The position numbers and the translations under genes are program-made. The notes beneath the pieces are model-generated. The model was given only the letters and a program-made list of their open reading frames with translations. It was not told where the DNA came from and searched no databases. From Dysosmobacter welbionis (lineage in GTDB: Bacteria; Bacillota; Clostridia; Oscillospirales; Oscillospiraceae), in the NCBI RefSeq assembly GCF_005121165.3, contig NZ_CP034413.3:1922001-1986000 (forward strand): a stretch of DNA of 64,000 nt, given 5' to 3'. This document shows, piece after piece, positions 50,103 to 60,426 of the stretch (its first letter is position 1; the number at the start of each line of letters is the position of its first letter).

Positions 50103-51419
50103 TTGAATTCCGTCGCCGACGTGTGGGACAATGTACTATCCCAGCTGAAGGGCGAGCTCTCGGAGACCACCATCGCCACCTGGTTCGACGAATTGGAGGC
50201 TGTGGACATCCAGGGCAATACGTTTATCCTCCACTGTTCCAACGACTTTAAAAAAGGCTATATCGAGTCCCTGTTCATGAAAAACATCAAGGCCTCCCTT
50301 CACGACATTTTCTCCACGGATTTTGAAGTGAAGATTCTGGATGACCTGGATTACGCAGAGCTCAAGGATAACCGCCCGCACCGCCAGAGTGAGCGGTTCA
50401 CTTCCGCGGAGTTCACATTCGAGACCTTCGTGGTGGGCCCTTCCAACAAGCTGGCTTATGCCGCCTCCGTCTCCGTGGCGGAGCATCCTGCTCAGAACTA
50501 CAACCCCCTGCTGATCTACGGGGACTCCGGCCTGGGCAAGACCCATCTGATCTATGCCATCGCCAACGTCATCCGCCGGAACGACCCCCGGTCCAAGATC
50601 GCTTACGTCAAGGGCGACGACCTGACCAACGAGCTGGTGGATGCTATCCGGGAGGGTAAGACTGCGGAGATGCGGGAGAAGTACCGTCAGGCGGACCTGC
50701 TGCTGGTGGACGACGTGCAGTTCATCGCCGGCAAAAAGCAGACGCAGGAGGAGTTCTTCCACACCTTCAACACCCTGTACGAGTCCGGCCGGCAGATCGT
50801 CCTGACCTCCGACCGCCCCCCCTCTGAGATGACCCAGCTGGAGGACCGCCTCCGCACCCGATTTGAGTGGGGACTGCTGGTGGACGTAGCGCCGCCGGAT
50901 TTTGAGACGCGTCTTGCCATCGTGAAAAACAAGGCCGCCCTGCTGGGCATGGAGCTGCCGGACAAAATCTCCGCCTACATCGCCGAAAACGTCACCGCCA
51001 ACGTCCGCCAGCTGGAGGGCACCATCAACAAGATCCTGGCCTACAAGGATCTGCTGGGCAACGACACCGACGAAGAAACCGTCACCCGGGCCATCCAGGA
51101 CATGCTGCGCCGCAGCAACGAGTATGTCCCCACGCCGGAGGCCATCCTTGAGTATATCTCCAAATATTACAGTCTGGACGAGTCCGTGATCCGGGGCCAG
51201 CAGCGGGTGCGGGACGCGGTCTCCGCCCGGCAGATTGCCATGTACCTGATCCGCTCCATGACGAACCTCAGTCTGGATGAGATCGGCAAGGTCTTTGACA
51301 ACCGGGACCACTCCACCGTCCTCTACTCCATCCAGCAAATCGAAAAGAAGATGAAGAAGGACGCTGCGTTTGCCGAAATGGTGAAGGAGATCAAGACGAA
51401 TATCAACTCCAAGCGGTGA
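50103..51419 (+). CDS. dnaA: Chromosomal replication initiator DnaA
   Basis: DnaA opens oriC. The 438 residues have domain I (SVADVWDNVLSQLKGELSET), AAA+ domain III (GDSGLGKTHL Walker A, LLVDDVQFIAGK Walker B, an arginine-rich sensor EDRLRTRFEWGL) and DNA-binding domain IV with ARQIAMYLIRSMTNLSLDEI and the signature NRDHSTVLYSIQQIEK. The start is TTG at 50103, after AGAGAGGTG. oriC follows directly. Confidence 0.98.
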   Translation: MNSVADVWDNVLSQLKGELSETTIATWFDELEAVDIQGNTFILHCSNDFKKGYIESLFMKNIKASLHDIFSTDFEVKILDDLDYAELKDNRPHRQSERFTSAEFTFETFVVGPSNKLAYAASVSVAEHPAQNYNPLLIYGDSGLGKTHLIYAIANVIRRNDPRSKIAYVKGDDLTNELVDAIREGKTAEMREKYRQADLLLVDDVQFIAGKKQTQEEFFHTFNTLYESGRQIVLTSDRPPSEMTQLEDRLRTRFEWGLLVDVAPPDFETRLAIVKNKAALLGMELPDKISAYIAENVTANVRQLEGTINKILAYKDLLGNDTDEETVTRAIQDMLRRSNEYVPTPEAILEYISKYYSLDESVIRGQQRVRDAVSARQIAMYLIRSMTNLSLDEIGKVFDNRDHSTVLYSIQQIEKKMKKDAAFAEMVKEIKTNINSKR

Positions 51420-51676
51420 CCAGATTTCTCCACATCTTCCGTGGAAAAGAAAAACTTCCCTGTTGAAAATGGTCTTTCAAAAAAGTCCGTGGAAAAATCC
51501 CCGGATCCTTCCACATCCCCTGTGGAGCCTCAAAATCCGACAGCGCAAGCCTTTCCCCGCCTTTTCCACAGCTTTTTTCCCTACGGCTGCTTTTTCTAAA
51601 AAATACATTTCTTTCTTTTTCAAAAGAGCGATTCCGACCCATATCTTCAAACCCCGACTAGAGAGGAAGTGCATGC
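51420..51676. other. Replication origin oriC (dnaA-dnaN spacer)
   Basis: A 257-bp gene-free spacer with a DnaA-box cluster: TTCTCCACA (51426-51434), TTTTCCACA (51562-51570), and two inverted copies of TTTTCCACG (51440-51448 and 51488-51496), all near the TTATCCACA consensus. Further CCACA/TGTGG cores lie at 51511-51527. An A/T-rich stretch at 51591-51630 could be the unwinding element. Position and content make this the main origin. Confidence 0.85.
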
Positions 51677-52789
51677 ATGAAATTCTCCTGTGAAAAAGCC
51701 CTTCTGCAAAGCGCCATCGCCGTCACCAGCCGCGCCGTGGCCCAGAAGAGCTCCATTCCCGCGCTGGAAGGGCTGCTGCTCCACGCGGACAGCCAGCTGA
51801 CCATTTCCGGCTACAACCTGCAGACCGGCATCCGTACGAAGGTCTCCGCCGATGTAACGGAACCTGGCGAGATTGTTTTAAACGCCCGCCTCTTCGGCGA
51901 CATCATCCGCCGGATGCCCGACGATGTGGTGGTTTTCACCGCGGATGACAAACAGCTGGTTCATCTCTCCTGCGGCGATGCGGACTTTGATATCCTGGGC
52001 CTCTCCGCGGCGGATTACCCGGAGCTGCCCATGGTGGAGGATGATTTTTCCGTCTCCATCCAACAGAAGCTGCTGCGTGCCATGATCGAGGAGACGGCCT
52101 TCGCTGTCTCCACCAATGAGAGCCGCCCCATCCATACCGGTGCCCTGTTCGAGATCACGGACCAGGGCCTGACTATGGTGGCGGTGGACGGATTCCGTCT
52201 GGCCATCCGGCGGGAGCCGCTGGAAAAGATCGACGGCGGCGCCTTTTCCTTTGTGGCGCCGGGCAGCGCCCTGGGCGAGGTGAAAAATATCTGTTCCGAC
52301 GTGGAGGATCTGGCTGCCGTGACCCTGGGCAAAAGTCATATTCTATTTGAGGTAGGAGACACGGAGTTGATCTGCCGCCGGTTGGAGGGAGAGTTCCTGG
52401 ATTATAAGAATGCCATCCCACGGAAGAATCCCATCTCCGTCATCGCGGACACCAAGGCCCTGATCGAGAGCATTGACCGCGTCAGTGTGGTGATCTCCGA
52501 AAAGCAGAAGAGTCCGGTCCGGTGCCTGTTTGACCACGACAAGGTGCTGCTCTCCGCCAAGACCGGAAACGGCGAGGCCAAGGATATCTGCCGCTTGTCC
52601 GGTGACGGCGGCGGGCTGGAGATCGGGTTCAACAACCGCTATCTGATGGAGGCTCTCCGGTACGCGCCGGCGGACACGGTGAAGATCGAGCTGAATACCG
52701 GCGTCTCCCCCGCCATCATCGTCCCCACGGAGGGGGAGGAAAACTTCCTCTATATGGTCCTGCCGGTGCGGCTGAAGAGCGCGGAGTGA
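51677..52789 (+). CDS. dnaN: DNA polymerase III beta subunit (sliding clamp)
   Basis: The 370-residue clamp that tethers DNA polymerase to [23 protein letters not shown] begins domain I; later blocks include the repeat-domain patterns [24 protein letters not shown] and [20 protein letters not shown], and the C-terminal MVLPVRL in the usual peptide-binding region. GAGAGGAAG lies before the ATG at 51677. It continues the classic dnaA-dnaN-yaaA-recF order. Confidence 0.98.
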   Translation: MKFSCEKALLQSAIAVTSRAVAQKSSIPALEGLLLHADSQLTISGYNLQTGIRTKVSADVTEPGEIVLNARLFGDIIRRMPDDVVVFTADDKQLVHLSCGDADFDILGLSAADYPELPMVEDDFSVSIQQKLLRAMIEETAFAVSTNESRPIHTGALFEITDQGLTMVAVDGFRLAIRREPLEKIDGGAFSFVAPGSALGEVKNICSDVEDLAAVTLGKSHILFEVGDTELICRRLEGEFLDYKNAIPRKNPISVIADTKALIESIDRVSVVISEKQKSPVRCLFDHDKVLLSAKTGNGEAKDICRLSGDGGGLEIGFNNRYLMEALRYAPADTVKIELNTGVSPAIIVPTEGEENFLYMVLPVRLKSAE

Positions 52790-52793
52790 GCAG

Positions 52794-53012
52794 ATGGAGA
52801 CGATCACGATTCACACGGAGTTCATCAAGCTCCAGGACCTGCTGAAATTCGCCAATCTGGTGTCCTCCGGCGGCGAGGCAAAGGAGCGGATCCAGGGCGG
52901 CGAGGTCACCGTCAACGGCGAGATCTGCACCATGCGGGGCAAAAAGATCCGCCCCGGAGACGATGTGGCCTTCCAGGGCGCCCATTACACGGTGGCCTAT
53001 GCGGATTCTTGA
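52794..53012 (+). CDS. yaaA: S4-domain RNA-binding protein YaaA
   Basis: A 72-residue S4-like protein: [40 protein letters not shown] and [11 protein letters not shown]. Proteins of this type sit between dnaN and recF in many Firmicutes and bind RNA; in some it is named rlbA. It begins 4 nt after the dnaN stop and overlaps recF by 14 nt. Confidence 0.93.
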   Translation: METITIHTEFIKLQDLLKFANLVSSGGEAKERIQGGEVTVNGEICTMRGKKIRPGDDVAFQGAHYTVAYADS

Positions 53013-54103
53013 GCTGGAGCTGCAGCATTTCCGCAACTACTCCGGCCAGCGGGTATCCTTTGACCCGGACTGCAATGTGATCTTTGGGGAGAACGCCCAG
53101 GGCAAGACCAATCTGCTGGAGGCCATCGTCTACCTCTCCTGCGGGAAATCCCCCGGGCCAGGACGGACCGGGAGATGATTGCCTTCGATGCGCCCGCCGC
53201 TGTGCTGGAAGCCGGGATCTCCGCCCGAGACCGGGAGTTCCGCACCCGGGTGGAGCTGTACCGGGACCGGCGGCGGAAGATGTGGGTGAATCAGGTGCCT
53301 GCCAAAAACAGCGCCGCCCTGAGTCAGGTGTACCACACCGTATTCTTCTGCCCGGATGACCTGTATCTGATCCGGGAGGGGGCCGCCGCCCGGCGGCGCT
53401 TCATGGACACCGCACTCTGCCAGTTGCGGCCGAGATACGCGGCCGCTCTGGCGGAGTACCACCGGCTCTATGACCACAAGACCCGCATTCTGCGGGACAG
53501 TGAGGAGCGGCCGGATCTCCTGGAGCTGCTGCCGGACTTCAACGAGCGGATGGTTCGTTTCGGCGCTGTGCTGGTCCACTACCGCCGGCAGTTCGCGGAG
53601 GCGCTGAACCGCTATGCCGCCCGCCACCATCGGGAGTGCTCCGGCGGAAGGGAGCGCCTGGAGGTCACCTATCAGACTGTTTCCTCCGTCACGGACCCGG
53701 CGGCGGAGGTGGAGGTCCTCACGGAGCAGCTCCGGGCCCACATGGAATCCCACCAGGGGGCGGAGCGGGCCTCCCGGATGTGCCTCTCCGGCCCCCACAA
53801 GGACGATCTGGTCATCACCATCGACGGCCGGGAGGCCAAATCCTACTCTTCCCAGGGTCAGACCCGCACCGCGGCTCTGGCGCTGAAGCTGGCGGAGCGG
53901 GAAATCTACCAGAACGCCACCGGCGAATACCCGGTGCTGCTGCTGGATGACGTTCTCAGTGAGCTGGATCCCCGCCGGCAGGAGTTCGTTCTCAACCGCA
54001 TCGCGGGGGACAGGTGTTCATCACCTGCTGTGAGGATGACCGGCTGCCCCAAATGCTGGGCGGGAAGGTGTTCCATGTGAAACAGGGCGCCATCAGTGGA
54101 TGA
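52999..54103 (+). pseudogene. recF: RecF, broken by two one-base frameshifts
   Basis: RecF is an SMC-like ATPase in gap repair. The first part [20 protein letters not shown], with Walker [11 protein letters not shown], runs to CGKSP. The frame is then lost at a run of five C's (53150-53154); the adjacent frame continues with [20 protein letters not shown] through SGPHKDDLVI (signature) and DVLSELDPRRQEF (Walker B). It shifts again at five G's (54005-54009), after which FITCCEDDRLPQMLGG ends at TGA 54101-54103. Adding one base to each run gives a normal protein of about 368 residues. Two errors in the sequence are more likely than a dead recF. Confidence 0.9.
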
Positions 54104-54189
54104 TCCCTGCGGCCAGGCGGTAGCCTGTTCAATCAAACACAACAGATCCAATTACAGGCCCCCAACATGACAAAATGGAGGTAACCGTG

Positions 54190-55038
54190 ATGAATTAGTA
54201 CGCAGTGCTTCCCATTCTGGTTTTCGGCGGACCAGCTGCTGGCTTTCTCTGGGAGCTGATCGTGGGATTGGTCTGCCGGACAAGGCGCTATCTGCTGTGG
54301 GTGCCTGTTCTAGCGGGGGCGCTGGGACTGGCGCTGTGTGTGGTGTCTCCTTTCCATACCCTCCCGTTCTCCTTCCTACTGCTGTGCTGGGGGCTGTACG
54401 GTGGCGGACTTCTGTTTGGATGGAGTCTGTCCAACCTGCTCCGTGGCGGGGAGGACCACTTTCAGCGGTATGCCGTCCGTGCCGTTGCCCTCTGCTCCGG
54501 TGCGGCGCTGGCCATCGGCTTCGGTGTTCTGATCTCCCACGAGATGCGCAGCGCCACCTATACCATGGTGGAAGAAGACACCAGCGAGGAGCGCGTTCTG
54601 GCAGAGATCCCGGAGCTGGCCATTACAGAGACGGACCGGGAAATCCTCTCCGCCCTGGAGGAGAGTCCCTCCGTCCAGGCGGCCGTCGCCGGAGGGGAAC
54701 AGTTCATCGATCTGCCACCGTCAGAACACGAGGACATCCACGCGATCCTGTCGGAATTTCTGGATGAAGAGCGCTACCAGTTTTCCGACGCGGGCGTCAC
54801 CGCCCAGTCCGGGGAGGTCACCTCCCTGTATTACGATATTTTCGATCAGGAGAGGAATGTTCGGATCATCGTCATGGGCCTGGACACCGGAAATCTTAAC
54901 AAGGTGATCACTGTCTACGATGGAGATCCGGAAGAGGAATTGTCCATGGTGATCTATGAAAATGACAACGGCGCCCTCCGCAAAATGAAGAAGCAGCGGA
55001 TGTGGTTTTATGACTTCTATGAAACAGAGTTAGAATGA
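54190..55038 (+). CDS. Membrane protein of unknown function with an early TAG
   Basis: The frame after GGAGGT (54177-54182) begins ATG AAT TAG, then continues openly as YAVLPILVFGGPAAGFLW, with about four membrane segments up to residue 105 and a cytoplasmic or outer C-terminal domain of about 170 residues (acidic, EEDTSEERVLAEIPELAITE). If translated as given, it would have to restart at GTG 54205, which lacks a ribosome site. A TAG in place of TGG, CAG or TAC at codon 3 by error or mutation is likely. It lies between recF and remB. Function unknown. Confidence 0.7.
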
Positions 55039-55119
55039 GGCACGGATCGCTCCCTCTACAAGGGCAGTTCCGCATCCGTAAGCGGCAAAGTCGCCAACAG
55101 ATACCGAAAGGAGACCACC

Positions 55120-55383
55120 ATGTACCTCCACATCGGCCAAAACGAAATTCTTCCCGACCGCCGGGTCATCGGCATCTTTGATCTGGACAAATGCAGTTAC
55201 GGCAAGCGGACCCGGGAGTATCTGGCGGCCGCGGAGAAAGAGGGCGTGGTGCTGGACGTGTCCGGCGAGATCCCCAAGTCCTTCGTGGTGTGCGATCACC
55301 CCTATCACCGGCAGATCGTGTACCTCAGCCAGCTGAATTCCACCACCCTCCAGAAGCGGGCGGAGAGCGGAAACCTGGAATGA
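55120..55383 (+). CDS. remB: Extracellular matrix regulator RemB (DUF370)
   Basis: An 87-residue DUF370 protein starting MYLHIGQNEILPDRRVIGIF, then DLDKCSYGKRTREYLAAAE. RemA and RemB are DNA-binding regulators of matrix genes in Bacillus. Its position between recF and gyrB is where remB (yaaB) sits in Bacillus, which favours remB over remA. AAAGGAG precedes the ATG. Confidence 0.9.
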   Translation: MYLHIGQNEILPDRRVIGIFDLDKCSYGKRTREYLAAAEKEGVVLDVSGEIPKSFVVCDHPYHRQIVYLSQLNSTTLQKRAESGNLE

Positions 55384-55399
55384 GCCAGGGGGAGATCCC

Positions 55400-55673
55400 A
55401 TGGCGGCATATACGACACTGGTAAACCTTCCCCACTTTTTATCCTCGTTCACATCCCTGGAGACAGGAACTCTGGTGCTCTTTCTGGCGGCAGTGTTCAC
55501 GGTGCAGCTGGTCCTGCTGCAAAATTACAGCAGGCGCCGGAGACGGCTGGTCCAGCCCGCTGCTTCTGGTGTACAGTGCGTTCCTTCTGCTGCTGTATTT
55601 TGCCTGGATGGCGCTGTTCACCGCCCTCCTGGCTCTGCTGACATATCTGATTTTGAAGAAATTACGCACTTGA
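55400..55673 (+). pseudogene. Small two- or three-helix membrane protein, frameshifted
   Basis: The ATG at 55400 starts MAAYTTLVNLPHFLSSFTSL with one membrane segment (TLVLFLAAVFTVQLVLLQ). After a run of four A's (55521-55524) the good reading moves to another frame, SSPLLLVYSAFLLLLYFAWM and LFTALLALLTYLIL, ending at TGA 55671-55673. One added A gives a protein of about 91 residues. As given, translation runs on in the wrong frame to 55756. No known family. GGGGGAG lies before the start. Confidence 0.65.
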
Positions 55674-55706
55674 TTCCAACTTACATGGTTCAGGGCAAGG
55701 AGAAAC

Positions 55707-55735
55707 GGGCCGGAGGCGGCTCCGGCCCGGCTCTT
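55707..55735 (+). terminator. Hairpin before gyrB
   Basis: GGGCCGGAG (55707-55715) pairs with CTCCGGCCC (55720-55728), followed by GGCTCTTCTT. It is a likely weak terminator between the small membrane protein and gyrB. Confidence 0.55.
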
Positions 55736-55778
55736 CTTGCCTTGGAACGGATATGAATATCCTGAAAGGAGAACCTGC

Positions 55779-57728
55779 ATGGCAGAAAATGAACTGTTGA
55801 ACTCCACTGCGGTGGACACGGCCAACGAGTACGACGCATCGGAAATTCAGGTGCTGGAAGGCCTGGAAGCCGTCCGGAAGCGGCCCGGCATGTATATCGG
55901 CTCCACGTCCACCTCCGGCCTGCACCATCTGGTCTATGAGATCGTGGACAACGCCATCGACGAGGCACTGGCCGGCTACTGCACCGACATCCTGGTGCGA
56001 ATCAACGAGGGGGACACCATCACCGTGGTGGACAATGGCCGTGGCATCCCCGTGGACATCCAGGCCCAGACCGGCAAGCCCGCCCTGGAGGTAGTGTACA
56101 CCGTCCTCCACGCCGGCGGCAAGTTCGGCGGTGGGGGCTACAAGGTCTCCGGCGGTCTCCACGGCGTGGGCGCCAGTGTGGTGAACGCCCTTTCCGAATG
56201 GCTGACGGTCCAGGTCCACCGGGACGGACATATCTATGAGATGAAGTTCTCCAGGGGCAATGTGACCCAGCCCATGACCATTGTGGGAGATACAGACCAC
56301 ACCGGCACCACTGTCACCTTCAAGCCGGACCCGGAGATGTTCGAGGATACGGAGTACAATTACGATACCCTCCACACCCGGATGCGGGAGGAGGCGTTCC
56401 TGAACGCTGGCCTGCGCATCCGCACTGTGGACGCCCGCCCCGGACGGGAGCAGGAGGACAACATGTGCTTCGAGGGCGGCATCCGGGAGTTTGTTACCTG
56501 GCTGAACAAGAGCAAGGATGTGCTTCACAACGACGTGATTTACATGTCCGGAGCCCGAGAGGACTCCGTGGCGGAAGTGGCCATGCAGTATAACGACGGC
56601 TACAACGAGACGATCCTCTCCTTCGCCAACAACGTCCACACGCCGGAGGGCGGCATGCACGAGGAGGGCTTCAAGCGGGCTCTCACCAATGTGCTGAACG
56701 CCTACGGCCGGAAGATCAAGCTGCTGAAGGACGACGAGAAGGTCTCCGGCGAGGACTGCCGGGAGGGCCTCACCTGCGTCATTTCCGTCAAGCTGACAGA
56801 GGCCCAGTTTGAGGGCCAGACCAAGTCGAAGTTGGGCAACAGTGAGATCCGGACCCTGGTGAATAACATCGTCTCCGAAAAGCTGGAGATCTTCCTGGAG
56901 GAGAACCCCCAGGTGGGCCGGATGATCCTGGATAAGGCTCTCACTGCCAATCGGGCGAGAGAGGCCGCCAAAAAGGCCCGGGAATCCATCCGCCGCAAGA
57001 CGGCTCTCGGCGGCGCCGCCATGCCGGATAAGCTGCGGGACTGCAATGAGAACAATCCGGAGCTGACGGAGCTCTATATCGTCGAGGGAGACTCCGCAGG
57101 CGGCTCCGCCACCCAGGGGCGGGATTCCCGGTTCCAGGCCATTCTCCCCCTGTGGGGCAAGATGCTGAACGTGGAGAAGGCCCGGGCAGACAAGGTCTAC
57201 GGCAACGACAAGCTCCAGCCCGTCATCACGGCCCTGGGCGCGGGCATCGGGGATGAGTTCGATCTGAACAGGCTCCGGTATCACAAGGTCATCATCATGG
57301 CCGATGCCGATGTGGACGGCGCCCATATCCGTACTCTGCTGCTGACCTTCTTCTTCCGCTTCATGCGGCCCCTGATCGAGGAGGGCTATGTCTACTCCGC
57401 CGTTCCGCCCCTGTATAAGCTGACCCGTGGCAAGACCACCCGAGTGGCCTTTGACGACATCCAGCGGGAGAAGATCGCCGCCGAGATGCGGGGCGACAAC
57501 CCCAACGCCAAGATCGACATCTCCCGGTTCAAGGGCCTGGGTGAGATGAACCCCCATGAGCTGTGGGAGACCACCATGGACCCCACCACCCGGACGCTCC
57601 GGCGTATCACGCTGGATGACGCCGTGGCCGCGGACGAGACCTTTACCATCCTGATGGGCGAGAAGGTGGAGCCCCGGAAGGAATTTATCGAGCGCAACGC
57701 CCAATACGCGGTCAATCTTGACTATTGA
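55779..57728 (+). CDS. gyrB: DNA gyrase subunit B
   Basis: The ATPase subunit of gyrase, 649 residues. The GHKL ATP site is [33 protein letters not shown] and GRGIPVDIQ; the TOPRIM region has [34 protein letters not shown], and the C-terminal [19 protein letters not shown]. In the quinolone-linked stretch the usual Lys/Arg is Trp ([10 protein letters not shown]). GAAAGGAG precedes the ATG at 55779. Confidence 0.98.
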   Translation: MAENELLNSTAVDTANEYDASEIQVLEGLEAVRKRPGMYIGSTSTSGLHHLVYEIVDNAIDEALAGYCTDILVRINEGDTITVVDNGRGIPVDIQAQTGKPALEVVYTVLHAGGKFGGGGYKVSGGLHGVGASVVNALSEWLTVQVHRDGHIYEMKFSRGNVTQPMTIVGDTDHTGTTVTFKPDPEMFEDTEYNYDTLHTRMREEAFLNAGLRIRTVDARPGREQEDNMCFEGGIREFVTWLNKSKDVLHNDVIYMSGAREDSVAEVAMQYNDGYNETILSFANNVHTPEGGMHEEGFKRALTNVLNAYGRKIKLLKDDEKVSGEDCREGLTCVISVKLTEAQFEGQTKSKLGNSEIRTLVNNIVSEKLEIFLEENPQVGRMILDKALTANRAREAAKKARESIRRKTALGGAAMPDKLRDCNENNPELTELYIVEGDSAGGSATQGRDSRFQAILPLWGKMLNVEKARADKVYGNDKLQPVITALGAGIGDEFDLNRLRYHKVIIMADADVDGAHIRTLLLTFFFRFMRPLIEEGYVYSAVPPLYKLTRGKTTRVAFDDIQREKIAAEMRGDNPNAKIDISRFKGLGEMNPHELWETTMDPTTRTLRRITLDDAVAADETFTILMGEKVEPRKEFIERNAQYAVNLDY

Positions 57729-57731
57729 TCC

Positions 57732-57804
57732 GTAGGGCGGCTGCCCTCGGCCGCCCGTCCGATCAGATATGCCTTTGCGGGCCGGCGAGGGCGCCGGCCC
57801 CTAC
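57732..57804. repeat. Inverted pair of REP-like palindromic units
   Basis: Unit A (57732-57757) starts GTAGGGCGGCTGCCCTCGG; unit B (57777-57804) read backwards starts GTAGGGGCCGGCGCCCTCG. Each is a short GC-rich imperfect palindrome, and the two face each other in the gyrB-gyrA gap like a bacterial interspersed mosaic element. Confidence 0.7.
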
Positions 57805-57822
57805 AAAAAGGAGATACGATAC

Positions 57823-60309
57823 ATGAGCAAAAAGCCCCAATACGATCCTGAGGAGATCCGGTACCCCGAACAGAAGATCGTGGAGTCACCGCTGGTCCCC
57901 GAGATGGAGAAATCCTACATTGAGTACGCCATGAGCGTCATCGTGGGCCGGGCTCTCCCTGACGTGCGGGATGGCCTGAAGCCCGTCCATCGCCGGATCC
58001 TCTACGCCATGTACGAGGATGGCCTCACGGTGGACAAACCCTTCAAAAAGTCCGCCACCTGCGTGGGCGACGTGCTGGGCCGGTACCATCCCCACGGCGA
58101 TGCCAGCGTCTATGACGCTCTGGTCCGCCTGGCTCAGGATTTCTCCATGCGCTATCCCCTGGTGGACGGCCACGGCAACTTCGGGTCCGTGGATGGCGAT
58201 CCCCCGGCGGCCTACCGGTACACGGAGGCCCGGATGTCCCGGCTCTCCGACGAGATGCTGCGGGACATTGAAAAGGACACTGTGGACTGGGACCCCAACT
58301 TCGACGAGACCCGCAAGGAGCCCCGTGTCCTGCCCTCCCGGTTTCCCAATCTGCTGGTGAACGGCTCCAGCGGCATCGCGGTGGGCATGGCCACCAATAT
58401 CCCGCCCCACAACCTGCGGGAGGTGATCGGCGCCTGCATCTGCGTGCTGGACAATCCGGAGGCTCAGCTCAGTGATCTGATGCAGTACGTCAAGGGGCCG
58501 GACTTCCCCACCCGGGGCATCATCATGGGTCGCAGCGGCATCCGGCAGGCCTATGCCACCGGCCGGGGCCGGGTGGTGATCCGGGCCCGGCATGAGTTTG
58601 AGGAGTTCGGCAAGGACCGCACGCGCATTGTCATCACCGAGATCCCCTACCAGGTCAACAAGCGTATGCTCATCAAGAGCATGGCCGACCAGGTGGAAGA
58701 CAAGCGTCTGGACGGCATCTCCGACATCCGGGACGAGTCCGACCGGGACGGAATGCGCATCGTCATCGAGCTGAAGCGGGACGCCAATCCCCAGGTGGTG
58801 CTGAACCGCCTGTTCGCCCAGACCCAGCTGCAGACCAGCTTTGCCATCAACATGCTGGCCCTGGTGAATAACCAGTCTCAGCCCAAGATCCTCTCCCTGC
58901 GCCACATCATTGACGAGTATCTGGCCTTCCAGGAGGAGGTCATTATCCGCCGCACCAAGTACGACCTGCGCAAGGCCCAGGAGCGGGCCCACCTGCTGGA
59001 GGGTCTGCTGGTGGCTCAGGACAACATCGACGAGGTTATCAAAATCATCCGCAGCAGCTACGACAACGCCAAGGAGAACCTGATGTCCCGCTTCGGTCTG
59101 GACGATGTCCAGGCCCAGGCCATTCTGGATATGCGGCTGAAAGCCCTTCAGGGCCTGGACCGGGAGAAGCTGGAGGCGGAGTACAAGGAGCTGGAGGAAA
59201 AGATCGCCTACTTCAACCAGCTGCTCTCCTCCGACGAGCTGCTGCGCAAGGTGCTGAAGGAGGAGCTCCAGGCCATCTCCGACAAATTCGGCGATGACCG
59301 GGTCACGGAGATCCAGGATGTGGAGGATGAGATCGACATCGAGGACCTGATCGAGGAGGAGCAGTGTGTCTTCACCCTGACCCAGGCGGGCTACATCAAG
59401 CGGACACCTGCCAGCGAGTACACCGCCCAGTCCAAGGGCGGCATGGGCAAGAAGGGCATCACCACCCGGGAGGAGGACTACGTGGTGGATGTGTTTACTG
59501 CCTCCACCCACGACTATATCCTCTTCTTCACCGACACCGGCAAGGTCTACCGGAAGAAGGGGTATCAAATCCCCGAGTCCGGCAAGGCTGCCAAGGGGAC
59601 CAACATCGTCAACATCCTTCAGGTGGAGCAGGGCGAGCGGATCCAAGCCATGATCCATACCCGGTCCATTGAGGACGACGGCCGCTTCCTCTTCATGGTT
59701 ACCCGGAACGGCACGGTGAAGCGCCTGCCGGCCAATACTCTGAAGAATCTGCGGAATAACGGCATCCGTGCCCTGCGGATGGAGGAGGGTGACCAGCTGA
59801 TCGCTGTCCGGGAGACTGACGGCAGCCAGAAGATCCTCATCGCCACCCATGACGGTATGGCAGTCTGCTTTGACGAGAACGATGTGCGGCCCATGGGCCG
59901 GGACGCCGTGGGTGTGCGGGGTATCCGCCTGCGCCAGGGCGATTACGTGGTGGGCGCCGCCCGTGCCAAGGTCAATCATGCGGTGCTGGCCATCACGGAA
60001 AACGGCTACGGCAAGCAGACGCCGGTGGAGGACTATCGGATCACCAACCGGGGCGGCCTCGGCATCAAGAACTACATGGTGACGGACAAGACCGGCCCCG
60101 TGGTGGGCATCAAGGTGGTGGACGGCACGGAGGACCTGTTGTTGGTGACCCAGGCAGGCATCCTGATCCGCACCCCGGTGGACAGCATCCGCACCGCGGG
60201 CCGGGCCACTCAGGGCGTCATCGTCATGCGGTTCAAGGAGGAGGGGGATCACGTGATCTCCCTGGCGCTCACAGACCATGAGGAGGGCAGCGCCGAGGCC
60301 GAGGAATAA
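57823..60309 (+). CDS. gyrA: DNA gyrase subunit A
   Basis: The DNA-cutting subunit of gyrase, 828 residues. The N-terminal core has [20 protein letters not shown], the resistance-determining stretch [18 protein letters not shown] and the active-site Tyr in [10 protein letters not shown]. The C-terminal beta-propeller has a GyrA-box variant ([10 protein letters not shown], near residue 545) and repeats such as [14 protein letters not shown] and [21 protein letters not shown] precedes the ATG at 57823. An acidic tail (EEGSAEAEE) ends the protein. It follows gyrB as usual. Confidence 0.98.
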   Translation: MSKKPQYDPEEIRYPEQKIVESPLVPEMEKSYIEYAMSVIVGRALPDVRDGLKPVHRRILYAMYEDGLTVDKPFKKSATCVGDVLGRYHPHGDASVYDALVRLAQDFSMRYPLVDGHGNFGSVDGDPPAAYRYTEARMSRLSDEMLRDIEKDTVDWDPNFDETRKEPRVLPSRFPNLLVNGSSGIAVGMATNIPPHNLREVIGACICVLDNPEAQLSDLMQYVKGPDFPTRGIIMGRSGIRQAYATGRGRVVIRARHEFEEFGKDRTRIVITEIPYQVNKRMLIKSMADQVEDKRLDGISDIRDESDRDGMRIVIELKRDANPQVVLNRLFAQTQLQTSFAINMLALVNNQSQPKILSLRHIIDEYLAFQEEVIIRRTKYDLRKAQERAHLLEGLLVAQDNIDEVIKIIRSSYDNAKENLMSRFGLDDVQAQAILDMRLKALQGLDREKLEAEYKELEEKIAYFNQLLSSDELLRKVLKEELQAISDKFGDDRVTEIQDVEDEIDIEDLIEEEQCVFTLTQAGYIKRTPASEYTAQSKGGMGKKGITTREEDYVVDVFTASTHDYILFFTDTGKVYRKKGYQIPESGKAAKGTNIVNILQVEQGERIQAMIHTRSIEDDGRFLFMVTRNGTVKRLPANTLKNLRNNGIRALRMEEGDQLIAVRETDGSQKILIATHDGMAVCFDENDVRPMGRDAVGVRGIRLRQGDYVVGAARAKVNHAVLAITENGYGKQTPVEDYRITNRGGLGIKNYMVTDKTGPVVGIKVVDGTEDLLLVTQAGILIRTPVDSIRTAGRATQGVIVMRFKEEGDHVISLALTDHEEGSAEAEE

Positions 60310-60363
60310 GGCCGTCCGGAGCCGGGGCGAAAACGCTTCTGCCGGAATGTTTATCAGAACACA

Positions 60364-60395
60364 GGGGGAGCTGTTCCCGAGGAGACGGCTCCCCC
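60364..60395 (+). other. Hairpin between gyrA and rnhA
   Basis: GGGGGAGC (60364-60371) pairs with GCTCCCCC (60388-60395). The T-run is missing, so it may only slow or mark the transcript. Confidence 0.4.
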
Positions 60396-60426
60396 ATTCA
60401 AAACCATCTTCCAAAAGGATTTCATG

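Noticed and set aside
16518-55673. Programmed frameshifting in recF, dnaD and alaX
   Set aside because: No slippery heptamer plus downstream structure stands at the shift points; the shared pattern is loss of one base in a short run, better explained by sequence error.
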